From NCBI GenBank assembly GCA_018222835.1, contig JAAEZN010000006.1, positions 16,466 to 80,465 on the forward strand: a DNA stretch of 64,000 nucleotides, given 5' to 3'. Positions 7,237 to 16,173 of this stretch are shown here, one piece after another. A model generated the notes under the pieces. The model had not been told where the DNA came from and searched no databases. It saw only the letters and a program-made list of their open reading frames with translations. Position 1 is the first letter of the stretch, and each line of letters opens with the position of its first letter. Source of the stretch: Algicola sp. (GTDB lineage: Bacteria > Bacteroidota > Bacteroidia > Flavobacteriales > Flavobacteriaceae). A program made the translations under genes and the position numbers.

Positions 7237-9458
7237 ACCGAACCTTCCTCCATTTTTCTTCTAAAGATATTTTCTCCGATTTTTTGGTAAAATACCTCGG
7301 GTTTGAACGGTTTTGTGACTACATCGTTGCACCCTGCTTCGTAAAAGCTGTCGAGACTATCGTCCAAAGAAATTGCGGTAAGGGCGATAATTGGAATGGT
7401 TGGGTCAAACTTACGTATTTGCCGAGTAGCTTCCTCGCCACTGATGCCCGGCATGTGGATATCCATTAAAATGGCATCGTAAGTGTTGTTTTTGGCCAAA
7501 TCTATGGCCTCGTTACCGTTATTGGCAATATCGCAGGTAATCTCCTTTTTGGTAAGCATTTTTTTGGTGATTACTTGGTTGATTTTGTTGTCCTCTACTA
7601 CCAATACGTGCAAGCCTTTGAACTGGAATTCCTCTGGATTGAGTTCAAAAGCAATTTCTTCACCGGTTTTGTTCTCAAAATCGACATCCATTTCAAAATA
7701 GAACGAACTTCCTTGTCCTAGTTCACTTTCTAAATAAATGGTACTGCCGAACAAGCCCAACAGACTTTTTACAATGGTCAACCCAAGGCCGGTTCCTCCG
7801 TATTCCCTATTGATTTGGATAGATCCCTGCTCAAAACTATCAAAGATATTTTGTTGCTGGTCTTCTGAAATACCAATACCATTGTCCCTTACTTCAAAAT
7901 AAAGTTTTACTTGATCCTCTTCCTTTTTAAGGAGTTTGGCTATTACTTCTACCTTTCCGTTTTTGGTGAATTTTAGGGCGTTGCCCACAAGATTCATGAA
8001 AACTTGGGATAGTTTGATAGGGTCGCCCAATAATTTTTTAGGGATGGTCGGGTCATAATCGAGAACAAGCTCGGTATGTTGTTCGTGGGCGTTCTGTTGG
8101 AGCGACTCCATAACGTCGCTAAGCACCTTTTCCAGTTTAAACTCAATGTTTAATGGCTCAAGTTTATCCGCATCAATTTTATTGATTTGAAGAATATCAT
8201 TGATGAAGTTAAGGAGATATTCTCCAGAAAACTTTAGGGACTTTAGGTGCTCTTTTTGGTGTTCCGAAGGGTTCTCTTCCAATAAAAGGTGGGTGAGGCC
8301 TGTTACTGCGTATAAGGGTGTCCTAAGTTCGTGGGTTACCGTTGACAAGAAATTGGTTTTTGCTTCCATGGCGGAAACCGCTGCATCTCTGGCCAGCTCC
8401 AATTCCTTGTTCTTGGTGTAGAGAAGGTCGTTGGTTTTTAGCTTGATCTGGTTGTTCCGGAATAGGGACACCGCCAAAAGAGAAATAATCGTTAAAAATG
8501 CAGAAGTTAAAATGGCTGTAATTTCCGAACGGTTTTTTGATTCGCTCAACTCTTCGTTTTTGGCTTGTAATTTGTTGAGCTCGTTCATTTGGTGGTCGAA
8601 CCGGATCTTATCTGCAGTAGAAGCATCTAACTTTGCTTTCTCCATATTAAATACGGAATCTTTTATTTGGGCCAATCCTTTGGCATACATTAGGGACTCG
8701 CTGAAATTGCCGTTCGATTCGTAAATAAGGGACAATTGCTCGTATGCATTTTTAATTTCTTGTGCATAACCATGTTTTTGGGCAAGCTCCAATGCGGCCT
8801 TTGCATGGATAATGCCTTCTTCGAGGTCGTTTAGGTCAACGCTTATTTTGGCAAGTTCCAAGTTGGCTTTTGTGGCTAAAAAGGCCCGTTCCTTATCATC
8901 GGAATTTACAATGAGTGCATGCAGGTTGACGATGGCGTCATCATATTTTTCGATATTGGAATAAATATAGGCCTCGAGCAATAGAATATTATTGGTGAGA
9001 TTCCTATTATTGCTAAGCTTCCTGGATTCTTCCAACTGTTTTAATGCTTGGAAGTTGTTTCCTTCATCAAACCTTAGGGCTCCGTCCAAATATAAATGGA
9101 ACGCTTGACCGTACGAATAGGAGGTGTCCTTTAAAAAATCCCCTGCCCTTTCCAGATAAAATATGGCGGTATCAATGTCTCCTTTCTCCAAAAACAGGCG
9201 GGCATATTGGTGATAGGTATCTACCAACAGTTTAATATCCTCGTTGCTTTCGGCAATATTGGCCGATTTGTCCAATGTTTCTAACGCCTTGTCTATCTTG
9301 TTTTCATGACGATAGGTCATAAATTCATCAAAAATAGATTTTACATCAGAGGCGGAGTTGCTTTCATTTTGACCAAAAGAGAATTGCATGCATAGAAGTA
9401 TGCACAGCAGCAATAGCTGTTGTTTGCCTATCTTTTTGTTTACTAGGTCGAAATTCAA
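7233..9458 (-). CDS. Hybrid sensor histidine kinase/response regulator with TPR sensor region
   Basis: A 741-residue hybrid two-component protein. Order: signal peptide or signal anchor (about 8-29), a periplasmic region of tetratricopeptide-like helical repeats (about 35-290), one membrane helix (about 312-334), a coiled linker, a HisKA domain with phospho-acceptor His376 (THELRTPL), and an HATPase domain with NLVGNALKFT, DNGIGI and GGTGLGL. A receiver domain follows (LVVEDNKINQ) with Asp666 in ILMDIHMPG. Translation starts at TTG 9458, the only initiation codon available before an in-frame stop, and it overlaps the stop codon of gap (TTGA), so the two genes are coupled. The ligand is unknown; no separate DNA-binding regulator is adjacent. 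Confidence 0.9.
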   Translation of the reverse strand: MNFDLVNKKIGKQQLLLLCILLCMQFSFGQNESNSASDVKSIFDEFMTYRHENKIDKALETLDKSANIAESNEDIKLLVDTYHQYARLFLEKGDIDTAIFYLERAGDFLKDTSYSYGQAFHLYLDGALRFDEGNNFQALKQLEESRKLSNNRNLTNNILLLEAYIYSNIEKYDDAIVNLHALIVNSDDKERAFLATKANLELAKISVDLNDLEEGIIHAKAALELAQKHGYAQEIKNAYEQLSLIYESNGNFSESLMYAKGLAQIKDSVFNMEKAKLDASTADKIRFDHQMNELNKLQAKNEELSESKNRSEITAILTSAFLTIISLLAVSLFRNNQIKLKTNDLLYTKNKELELARDAAVSAMEAKTNFLSTVTHELRTPLYAVTGLTHLLLEENPSEHQKEHLKSLKFSGEYLLNFINDILQINKIDADKLEPLNIEFKLEKVLSDVMESLQQNAHEQHTELVLDYDPTIPKKLLGDPIKLSQVFMNLVGNALKFTKNGKVEVIAKLLKKEEDQVKLYFEVRDNGIGISEDQQQNIFDSFEQGSIQINREYGGTGLGLTIVKSLLGLFGSTIYLESELGQGSSFYFEMDVDFENKTGEEIAFELNPEEFQFKGLHVLVVEDNKINQVITKKMLTKKEITCDIANNGNEAIDLAKNNTYDAILMDIHMPGISGEEATRQIRKFDPTIPIIALTAISLDDSLDSFYEAGCNDVVTKPFKPEVFYQKIGENIFRRKMEEGSV

Positions 9459-10465
9459 ACGTAGTTTTTCTTAATGAGTAAAGCTATTAAATCAATAACT
9501 CTGGAACAATACCCAGTTTCGTTATCGTACCACCCAATGATTTTTACCATTTTACCGATCACGGAGGTCATCAATGAATCAAACGTACAAGAGTAATAAC
9601 TATTGTTTATGTCTATAGAAACGATAGGGTCTTCGGTGTAATTGAGGATACCTTTTAGGTCGGTTTCTGCCTTTTCTTTAAAGGTAGTGTTTATTTTTTC
9701 AATGGAGGTTTCCTTTTTTACATTGAACGTGATGTCCGTCAACGATCCATTGGGCACGGGCACACGAATTCCACATCCTCCAATAACATCGGATAATTCT
9801 GGAAAGATACTGGTTAAAGCTTTGGCAGCTCCTGTGGTTGTTGGGATTATGGACTGGCCTGCGGCTCGGGACCTTCGTAGGTCGCGATGGGGGCTGTCGT
9901 GTAAACTTTGGTCCGAGGTGTAGGAGTGTACCGTAGTGATATAGGCCTGCTCAATTCCGCACAATTCGTTGATTACCTTGATCATTGGAGCGGCATTATT
10001 GGTTGTGCAAGAGGCATTGGAGATAATGGTATCGTCGGCTTGGATAATTTCCTCGTTTACGCCCAAAACCACCATTTTAATGGTTTCATCTACCGGAGGA
10101 ACAGATAATATTACCTTTTTTGCGCCATTTTTTACGTGAAAATCCAAATCTTCACGTGTCTTGAACTTTCCAGTGGATTCAACCACAATATCGACTCCGT
10201 GTGATTTCCAGTCGATTTCCCTAGGATGTTCGTGGTTAAGAACCGGTATTTCCCGTCCATTTACCTGAATATGGCTATCATTATGATCAATATTGACAGT
10301 TATCGGTCCATGGATACTATCATATTTTAGCAAATGTGCCAAGGTCTTGGTGTTGGCCAAGTCGTTAATGGCAACTACTTGGATATTTGGGTGTTTTAGT
10401 AAAAGTCTAAAAAGGGTTCTGCCGATACGGCCAAAGCCATTGATACCAACCGTGATATTTTTCAT
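9455..10465 (-). CDS. gap: Glyceraldehyde-3-phosphate dehydrogenase
   Basis: Phosphorylating GAPDH of glycolysis/gluconeogenesis in the cytoplasm. Seen: the NAD-binding start VGINGFGRIGR, Asp35 at the end of the second strand (VAINDL), which favours NAD over NADP, the catalytic Cys153 in SNASCTTNN, the partner His180 in TTVHSYTSDQ, RRSRAAGQSIIPTTTGAAKA, and the C-terminal WYDNETGYCSRV. The length of 336 is standard. It lies 18 bases after lipA on the same strand, and its stop codon is shared with the TTG start of a hybrid histidine kinase, an unusual partner for GAPDH. Flavobacteria often have more than one gap gene, so this may not be the main glycolytic copy. Confidence 0.94.
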   Translation of the reverse strand: MKNITVGINGFGRIGRTLFRLLLKHPNIQVVAINDLANTKTLAHLLKYDSIHGPITVNIDHNDSHIQVNGREIPVLNHEHPREIDWKSHGVDIVVESTGKFKTREDLDFHVKNGAKKVILSVPPVDETIKMVVLGVNEEIIQADDTIISNASCTTNNAAPMIKVINELCGIEQAYITTVHSYTSDQSLHDSPHRDLRRSRAAGQSIIPTTTGAAKALTSIFPELSDVIGGCGIRVPVPNGSLTDITFNVKKETSIEKINTTFKEKAETDLKGILNYTEDPIVSIDINNSYYSCTFDSLMTSVIGKMVKIIGWYDNETGYCSRVIDLIALLIKKNYV

Positions 10466-10483
10466 GATAAAGAGTGCGCGATG

Positions 10484-11359
10484 CTATTGAATGTGTTTGT
10501 GCGCTTTGTAGGACGAGCGGACCAAAGCCCCGCTTTCCACATGCCTAAAGCCCATTTCCAATCCTATTTCTTCATATTTTTTGAACTGCTCCGGTAAAAT
10601 AAATTGTTTTACGGGGAGGTGCTTTTTTGAGGGTTGAAGGTATTGGCCGATAGTAACTACATCCACATCCACATTTCTAAGATCTTCCATAGTGGAGATG
10701 ACCTCTTGTTCTTCTTCGCCCAAACCGAGCATTATTCCAGACTTGGTTCTGTTTGCCCCGTTCTTTTTTAAGTAATCAAGAACTTCGAGGCTACGTTCGT
10801 ATTTGGCCTGAATCCGCACTTCGCGTGTCAAGCGCTTAACAGTTTCCATGTTATGGGAGATAACCTCTGGGGCAACGCCCAAAATTCTATCCAAATGGGT
10901 AGATATGCCCTGAAAGTCGGGGATAAGTGTTTCCATGGTCGTTTCTGGGTTCATTCGTCTAACGGCCTTAACTGTTTCTGCCCAGATTATAGATCCCATA
11001 TCCTTTAGGTCATCACGATCCACAGATGTAAGTACAGCATGCTTAATGTTCATTATTTTTATAGACCGTGCCACCTTTTCTGGCTCTGCCCAGTCCACGG
11101 ATTCGGGCCTTCCGGTTTTAACACCGCAAAAGCCACAGGAACGTGTACAAATATTTCCGAGAATCATAAAGGTAGCGGTACCTTCTCCCCAGCACTCTCC
11201 CATGTTCGGGCAGCTACCGGAGGTACATATGGTATGTAGGTCGTATTTGTCCACCAAGCCTCTTAGCTGGGTGTATTTTTTACCTGTCGGGAGCTTAACT
11301 CTTAGCCATTTTGGCTTCCCTTTGGGTGGGTGAACGTTTTCTGCAACACTAGTGCTCAT
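10484..11359 (-). CDS. lipA: Lipoyl synthase
   Basis: Radical SAM enzyme that inserts two sulphur atoms into protein-bound octanoyl groups to make lipoyl cofactor. Both iron-sulphur motifs can be read: the auxiliary cluster Cys45, Cys50, Cys56 ([12 protein letters not shown]) and the SAM cluster Cys71, Cys75, Cys78 (CTRSCGFC). The C-terminal serine ligand is in VRSSY. The length of 291 is typical. A candidate -7 promoter box lies 18 bases upstream of the ATG. gap follows after 18 bases, so lipA, gap and the hybrid kinase probably form one transcript. Confidence 0.96.
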   Translation of the reverse strand: MSTSVAENVHPPKGKPKWLRVKLPTGKKYTQLRGLVDKYDLHTICTSGSCPNMGECWGEGTATFMILGNICTRSCGFCGVKTGRPESVDWAEPEKVARSIKIMNIKHAVLTSVDRDDLKDMGSIIWAETVKAVRRMNPETTMETLIPDFQGISTHLDRILGVAPEVISHNMETVKRLTREVRIQAKYERSLEVLDYLKKNGANRTKSGIMLGLGEEEQEVISTMEDLRNVDVDVVTIGQYLQPSKKHLPVKQFILPEQFKKYEEIGLEMGFRHVESGALVRSSYKAHKHIQ

Positions 11360-11377
11360 ACAACAAATTTAGATTTA

Positions 11378-11385
11378 CAAAGATA
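11378..11385 (-). promoter_or_regulatory. Candidate -7 promoter box for lipA
   Basis: On the minus strand TATCTTTG matches TAnnTTTG exactly and ends 18 bases before the lipA ATG. No clear -33 TTTG is found. Confidence 0.4.
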
Positions 11386-11421
11386 CGAAACTGGGAAGTA
11401 AACTTTATGCCTTGTTGTAGG

Positions 11422-11982
11422 TCACTTTTTTTTGATGATTTCCGCTAGAAGTTTTTTTGCACGGAGCAATTTTACTTTCACATTGTTTACCGGTTCGTCC
11501 AATTCTTTGGCAATGTCGGCATAGCTCAGTTCCTGGAAATACCTTAGGTTGATTACTTTTTGGTAATGCGGTTTTAATTTTTTGATATCCTGAAGGAGAT
11601 GGGCTAGATTTTGTTCTGTGATCAAGCGATCCTCGGCCGTTGGAGTCTCATCGAGTACCTTTTTTACTTCGTCTCCTCGAGATTCCATTTCGTTCATGAG
11701 ACTTCTTTTTCGCTTTCTTAGCAGGTCAACATGAAGATTTTTTGAAATGGTGATTAACCAAGTTTTGAACTCGTAGGCTTCGTCGTAGGTATCAATTTTA
11801 TCAAAAGCCCTTGAAAATGTTCTTATGGTAATGTCCTCGGCATCATTCTCATTTTTGGTACGAAGCATCTGAAAACCATAAATATCGTTCCAGAAAGTGT
11901 CCAAAAGAGTGCTAAAGGCAATTTGGTTTCCCTGTTTTGCCTTTTGAATTATCTCCTTGATGGATTCGTCGGTTTTTTCCAA
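11422..11982 (-). CDS. ECF-type RNA polymerase sigma factor
   Basis: A 186-residue sigma factor with region 2 (TLLDTFWNDIYGFQ, DAEDITIRTFSRAF, FKTWLITISKNLHVDLLRKRKR) and region 4 (LKPHYQKVINLRYFQELSYADIAKEL, then NNVKVKLLRAKKLL). The start is TTG 11982: upstream in this frame there is no ATG or GTG before a stop. It follows a small membrane protein gene after 31 bases on the same strand, and lipA follows 62 bases later. No anti-sigma factor is directly adjacent; the small membrane protein upstream is too short to be a normal one. Confidence 0.88.
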   Translation of the reverse strand: MEKTDESIKEIIQKAKQGNQIAFSTLLDTFWNDIYGFQMLRTKNENDAEDITIRTFSRAFDKIDTYDEAYEFKTWLITISKNLHVDLLRKRKRSLMNEMESRGDEVKKVLDETPTAEDRLITEQNLAHLLQDIKKLKPHYQKVINLRYFQELSYADIAKELDEPVNNVKVKLLRAKKLLAEIIKKK

Positions 11983-12013
11983 AAAAAATGAGCTTGCCTA
12001 TGGGTGTTGGGCG

Positions 12014-12223
12014 TTAAGGGGTGTTGGTGACAGTATCTTTTTTACAATCTTGTTCCTCGGGAAGTTTTCCACAAAACCCGCAGGCTTCTCCGTCTTTGTT
12101 TAAAAGTGGATTTTGGCTTGCACAAGTACCGGCAAATTCACCGTCCTTTTTTGCCCATATTTTAATAGCGATTCCTGCGAACCCGATGGCCAATAATCCA
12201 ATGGTAACTAATGCTAACTTCAT
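12014..12223 (-). CDS. Small membrane or secreted protein with four cysteines
   Basis: A 69-residue protein with one N-terminal membrane helix (MKLALVTIGLLAIGFAGIAIKIW) and a short polar tail that would face the periplasm. The tail carries a cysteine-rich segment (GTCASQNPLL, then GEACGFCGKLPEEQDC). I chose the ATG at 12223 because the helix begins there; an upstream ATG at 12241 would add six residues. The CxxC arrangement suggests metal or redox chemistry, but I recognise no named family. Related small proteins are common beside lipA-type loci in flavobacteria by my recollection. It lies between two sigma factor operons. Confidence 0.65.
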   Translation of the reverse strand: MKLALVTIGLLAIGFAGIAIKIWAKKDGEFAGTCASQNPLLNKDGEACGFCGKLPEEQDCKKDTVTNTP

Positions 12224-12298
12224 ATTCCAGCTTTTGTGCAAAGGTACAAAATACCTTTCTAAAGGTCGGGATGTTTAAAGTTTCTTTGTACTTGGGCC

Positions 12299-13057
12299 TT
12301 AATATTTAATGTTGGCCACTATATTGTCCACAGATGGTGCACTATTTCCGCCTTTTGGCTCAATGGTGATGTACCCTACCGCATTGTCGGCGTAGGGAAG
12401 AGCAAGGAGTTTGTCTTTTTCATCAAAATCCTTGATTACTCCGAGGTTTACTAGCTCACCGTTTACCTCGGCCCACATCTGGAAGCATTTGTCCTCGGGA
12501 AGATCTGGAACATTGCTCACATTGATGTATGAAAGTTTTTTTACTGGATTGATGTAGGCGATGGCCTTAAGCTCTTTGGCTTCTCTTTGTCCTTTTACCT
12601 GATATTTTTTGGTGGCCGGATTGTTCAGAACGATAAACTGGTTTCTCATATCGGCCAATTGGTCCTTCATATTGTTTTCCAAATACTTGATTTGGTTGGT
12701 AACCATGGTATTCTCTTCTTGAAGGGTTTTGTTTTGGTTCCAGAAGAAAATAGATGACCCTGCAAAAATCATAATGGCGACACTGGCCGCAATCGCATAA
12801 CGGAAAAACCTTTTGCTTACCATGGTTTCTTTCTTTGCGCTGGCAAGTATGATCTCTCTTAGGCCTTCTGGTGTTTTTCTTGCATACAAATTTGCGAAGG
12901 TTTCCAAGTTTTTTTGAAGCTCATCGTAGGTTTCCCTTACTTCGGGATACATAGCAATATATCTTTCTGCTTTTTGGGTCTCATCTTTGGTGGTGTCTCC
13001 CAAAAGATATTTTTCCAAAATGTCGGATTCTAAAAATATTTTAACTTTCTCTTTCAT
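12299..13057 (-). CDS. Anti-sigma factor, RskA-like
   Basis: Membrane-bound anti-sigma factor, 252 residues. The N-terminal cytoplasmic part (1-85) has the zinc-less anti-sigma helical pattern (LESDILEKYLLGDTTKDE, YIAMYPEVRETYDEL). A single membrane helix follows at about 88-106 (YAIAASVAIMIFAGSSIFFW), then a coiled segment and a periplasmic RskA domain (AYINPVKKLSYINV, LPEDKCFQMWAEVNGELVNLG). Its start overlaps the stop codon of the sigma gene by four bases (ATGA), giving a coupled sigma/anti-sigma pair. Release of the sigma factor would be by regulated proteolysis, as known for RskA relatives; the signal is unknown. Confidence 0.88.
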   Translation of the reverse strand: MKEKVKIFLESDILEKYLLGDTTKDETQKAERYIAMYPEVRETYDELQKNLETFANLYARKTPEGLREIILASAKKETMVSKRFFRYAIAASVAIMIFAGSSIFFWNQNKTLQEENTMVTNQIKYLENNMKDQLADMRNQFIVLNNPATKKYQVKGQREAKELKAIAYINPVKKLSYINVSNVPDLPEDKCFQMWAEVNGELVNLGVIKDFDEKDKLLALPYADNAVGYITIEPKGGNSAPSVDNIVANIKY

Positions 13058-13620
13058 GACAATAGGTTTAAAATGAGGAGCAAGGACATGGTAGTTCCGT
13101 AAATCTTTCCAAGTTCGCGAAGTCCAATTTTTAATCGGGATTTAATGGTACCCAATGGAATGTCCAATTCTTCACTTGCTTCCTGCTGCGTCATTCCTTC
13201 AAAAAATAGAGCTTCTAGAACAATTCTGTATTTGTCTTCAATTTTATCCAAGTTTTCTTGGATGTCCAGATGTTCGGGATTTATTCCTTTTACTCCTACA
13301 TTATATACGTCCGAAACATCTATTTGGACTTCCTTGTCGGATTTATTTGTAACGCTACGTAGTTTGTCTATGGCCGTGTTGCGCACAATTCGGAACAACC
13401 AAGTGAACAATTTGGCCTTGGAGGCATCGTAGGTGTCCGCTTTTTTCCAGATTTTAATAAAACTTTCCTGTAGCACATCTTGTGCAAGTTCTTCGTCTTT
13501 TACTACTTTAAATGCTACACCAAAGAGCGTATCACCGTAGTTTTCATACAATAGCGAAATGGCCTTGTCGTCTTTTTCCGCTAACAATGAAACAATATGT
13601 CTCTCGATCAGTGTGCTCAT
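13054..13620 (-). CDS. ECF-type sigma factor, SigK-like, paired with anti-sigma factor
   Basis: A 188-residue sigma factor. Region 2 is seen as SLLYENYGDTLFGVAFKVVKDEELAQDVLQESFIKIW with TWLFRIVRNTAIDKLRS, and region 4 as LEALFFEGMTQQEASEELDIPLGTIKSRLKIGLREL. It is the first gene of a two-gene unit with the RskA-like anti-sigma factor, which overlaps it by four bases. A weak candidate promoter lies 38-70 bases upstream. The gene is transcribed in the same direction as murB, which ends 200 bases upstream, with a hairpin between. Confidence 0.92.
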   Translation of the reverse strand: MSTLIERHIVSLLAEKDDKAISLLYENYGDTLFGVAFKVVKDEELAQDVLQESFIKIWKKADTYDASKAKLFTWLFRIVRNTAIDKLRSVTNKSDKEVQIDVSDVYNVGVKGINPEHLDIQENLDKIEDKYRIVLEALFFEGMTQQEASEELDIPLGTIKSRLKIGLRELGKIYGTTMSLLLILNLLS

Positions 13621-13657
13621 TTATGATGTTTTGGTAATTTTTTTAAGGGGCAAAAAT

Positions 13658-13690
13658 CTAAAATAGGATTTATCTCGTATATAAAACAAA
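13658..13690 (-). promoter_or_regulatory. Candidate promoter for the sigma/anti-sigma operon
   Basis: On the minus strand TTTG is followed after 21 bases by TATTTTAG, one mismatch from TAnnTTTG. Spacing and position, about 38 bases before the ATG, suit a Bacteroidota promoter. Confidence 0.35.
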
Positions 13691-13788
13691 GCTAAGTTAG
13701 AAAATGCTTTCTGACTTTGGCCGACTACAGAGAAATTAAGGGTGTTACGCCCTGACAACATAGATAAATTTGGTTAGTTTGGTTTGGT

Positions 13789-13823
13789 ATAACCCTCGTT
13801 ATTGTTCGCAATGCGAGGGTTAT
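13789..13823. terminator. Hairpin at the murB stop codon
   Basis: A 10-bp outer stem (ATAACCCTCG with CGAGGGTTAT) encloses a second stem ATTG/CAAT with a TTCG tetraloop. The right arm overlaps the murB stop codon. On the minus strand no T run follows, so it may be a weak terminator or an RNA-stabilising hairpin. Confidence 0.5.
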
Positions 13824-14836
13824 TTTATGATATTGACCTCGGGTTGCAACTTTATCTTAAAGGTTTTTTTCACCTCATCCTGAATTTTTTTGGAGAGTTC
13901 CAATATTTCCTTGCCCGTTGCATTGCCATAGTTTACCAGAACCAGTGCTTGTTTTTCGTGTACCCCGGCATCACCAAATCGTTTTCCTTTAAAACCACAT
14001 TGTTCAACCAGCCAGCCGGCAGGAATCTTATATTCATTTTCTTCCAGTTCGTAAAATGGAGCATTGGGATGGGATTTAATAAACTTGTCAAAAGCTTTTT
14101 TGGATATCACGGGATTTTTAAAAAAGCTGCCACTGTTTCCAATTTTCTTTGGGTCGGGCAATTTACTTTCCCTAATGGCGATAACAGCGTCTGAAACATC
14201 TTTGATGGTAGGATGTATAATTCCTCTATTTTTTAACTCATTTTCTATGGAACCATACCCTGTATGGAGGGTATGGTTTTTTTTACTGAGCCTTAGGGTT
14301 ACAGAGGTTATTATGTATTTATCTTTGGCGCGGTTCTTAAAAATGGAGTCCCTGTAGCCAAATTCGCAGGCTTCATTGTCGAAACCTTCAAGTTCTCCGG
14401 TTTCTATATCCATGGCGGCACAGCTTATCAATACATCTTTTAGTTCAACACCGTATGCTCCAATGTTCTGTATAGGTGCGGTACCAACATTGCCTGGTAT
14501 TAGGGATAGGTTTTCCAAACCACCATAACCATGTTTCAAGGTCCACATTACAAGCTCGTGCCAGTTTTCACCGGCCATTGCTTTTACCTCTACACTATTT
14601 TCGTCTTCTTCAACAACGGTAATGCCCTTAAGCTTAATGTGGATGACCAACCAATCTATATCCTTGGTAAGCAGCATATTGCTCCCGCCACTTATAATGA
14701 ACTTTTTGGGGTACGCTTTTAACTCAAGTACTTTTTGTAATTGAACCAGTCCGGTAATCTCAACAAAAAACCTTGCTTTAACATCAATACCAAAGGTATT
14801 GTAGTTTTTTAAGGATATGTTTTCCTGAATTTCCAC
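13820..14836 (-). CDS. murB: UDP-N-acetylmuramate dehydrogenase
   Basis: FAD enzyme reducing UDP-GlcNAc-enolpyruvate to UDP-MurNAc for peptidoglycan. Seen: N-terminal LKNYNTFGIDVKARFF, the FAD-binding ISGGSNMLL, IPGNVGTAPIQNIGAYGVE, the YRDSIFK segment, the catalytic serine loop GNSGSFFKNPV and the C-terminal Glu in QPEVNII. The length of 338 matches the long E. coli-like type. Translation starts at GTG 14836, whose first base is the last base of the upstream aminotransferase stop codon (TAGTG), so translation is coupled. Confidence 0.95.
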   Translation of the reverse strand: MEIQENISLKNYNTFGIDVKARFFVEITGLVQLQKVLELKAYPKKFIISGGSNMLLTKDIDWLVIHIKLKGITVVEEDENSVEVKAMAGENWHELVMWTLKHGYGGLENLSLIPGNVGTAPIQNIGAYGVELKDVLISCAAMDIETGELEGFDNEACEFGYRDSIFKNRAKDKYIITSVTLRLSKKNHTLHTGYGSIENELKNRGIIHPTIKDVSDAVIAIRESKLPDPKKIGNSGSFFKNPVISKKAFDKFIKSHPNAPFYELEENEYKIPAGWLVEQCGFKGKRFGDAGVHEKQALVLVNYGNATGKEILELSKKIQDEVKKTFKIKLQPEVNIIK

Positions 14837-16026
14837 TAATCGTTATACTCCTTTAAGGCATTGCCCAAGATTTGGACAGCCTTTACAAGTTGCTCTTTTT
14901 CTAGCACATAGGCAATTCTGATCTGATTTTTTCCCAATCCAGGTGTAGCATAAAAACCTGCTGCCGGAGCCACCATAACCGTATTTCCGTTAAGTTCGTA
15001 ACTCTCGAGTAGCCATTGCGCAAAATGATCTGCATCCTTTACAGGTAATTCAACAACACAATAAAATGCTCCCTGGGGGACGGCTACTTTTACGCCATCT
15101 ATCTTTCTAAGTTCAGAGGTGAGGATGTTCCTTCTGGATACATATTCTGTAATCACATTATCAAAATACTCCTGAGGGGTCTCCAAGGCCGCTTCGCTGG
15201 CAATTTGAGCAAAAGTAGGAGGTGACAAACGAGCCTGGGCGAACTTCATTGCTGTTTGGATAACCTCATTGTTTTTGGAGATCAGGCACCCGATTCGGGC
15301 ACCGCACATGCTATAACGTTTGGATACGGAGTCCACAACAATGGCATGCTCTTCCAGGCCTGCTACTTGAAGAATCGAATAATGTTCACGGCCATCGTAG
15401 GCAAATTCCCTGTAAACTTCATCGGCGATTAAAAACAAATTATGCTTTTTTACCAATTCCGCCAATTGCTCAATTTCCGCTTTGCTGTACAGGTAGCCCG
15501 TTGGGTTGCCGGGGTTGCAAATAAGGATTGCCTTTGTTTTTGGGGTGATGAGTTCTTCAAACTTGGAAATAGGGGGGAGGGCAAAATTATCATCAATAGA
15601 AGATACAATAGGTTTTACCTTAACGCCCGAGGCAGTTGCAAAACCATTGTAGTTGGCATAGAATGGCTCGGGAATTATAATTTCGTCATCATTGTCCATA
15701 ATGGTGCCCATGGCAAAAGATAGTGCTTCGGAGCCCCCAGTGGTCACAATAATGTCATCAGCACCAACCGTAATGTCTTGTTTGGCGTAATAACCGGCAA
15801 TCTTTTTTCGATATGCTTCCGAACCTTGGGTCATGCTGTACTCCAAAACCTCAATATTGTGGTTTCTTACCGCATCGAGTGCAATTTTAGGGGTTTTTAT
15901 ATCGGGTTGACCAATATTAAGGTGAATTACGTGTACACCTCTTTTTTTTGCAGCTTCCGCAAAGGGAACCAATTTACGTATTGGCGATGCTGGCATTTGT
16001 CTTCCTTTATTGGAGATACTTGGCAT
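14836..16026 (-). CDS. Pyridoxal-phosphate-dependent aminotransferase, class I
   Basis: A 396-residue fold-type I aminotransferase similar to aspartate aminotransferases of the Bacillus/Thermus type. Seen: substrate loop LNIGQPDIKTP, the PLP-ring region TGGSEAL, the NPGNPTGYLYSK motif, the Asp in FLIADEVYREF, the PLP lysine in VDSVSKRYSMCGARIG, and a C-terminal arginine in IRIAYV. The substrate cannot be decided from sequence alone; aspartate or a broad amino-acid range is the likely answer. It is one base from murB on the same strand and divergent from the PDZ protease. Confidence 0.9.
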   Translation of the reverse strand: MPSISNKGRQMPASPIRKLVPFAEAAKKRGVHVIHLNIGQPDIKTPKIALDAVRNHNIEVLEYSMTQGSEAYRKKIAGYYAKQDITVGADDIIVTTGGSEALSFAMGTIMDNDDEIIIPEPFYANYNGFATASGVKVKPIVSSIDDNFALPPISKFEELITPKTKAILICNPGNPTGYLYSKAEIEQLAELVKKHNLFLIADEVYREFAYDGREHYSILQVAGLEEHAIVVDSVSKRYSMCGARIGCLISKNNEVIQTAMKFAQARLSPPTFAQIASEAALETPQEYFDNVITEYVSRRNILTSELRKIDGVKVAVPQGAFYCVVELPVKDADHFAQWLLESYELNGNTVMVAPAAGFYATPGLGKNQIRIAYVLEKEQLVKAVQILGNALKEYND

Positions 16027-16173
16027 GGGCTAAATTTTTGACAAAAATGAGAAAACCTGCTATTGAAAACAACAACTTTCACGAATAATTCCATGATTAT
16101 GAAAATGTTAAAATTCGTAATACTTTATCCCCGATTTTGTATATTTAATAGGTGTGACCAGTTGATAGTAAGT

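Noticed and set aside
16063..16173. N-terminal extension of the PDZ protease from the ATG at 16063
   Set aside because: The extension is unlike a signal peptide and hides the clear one that begins at 16174.
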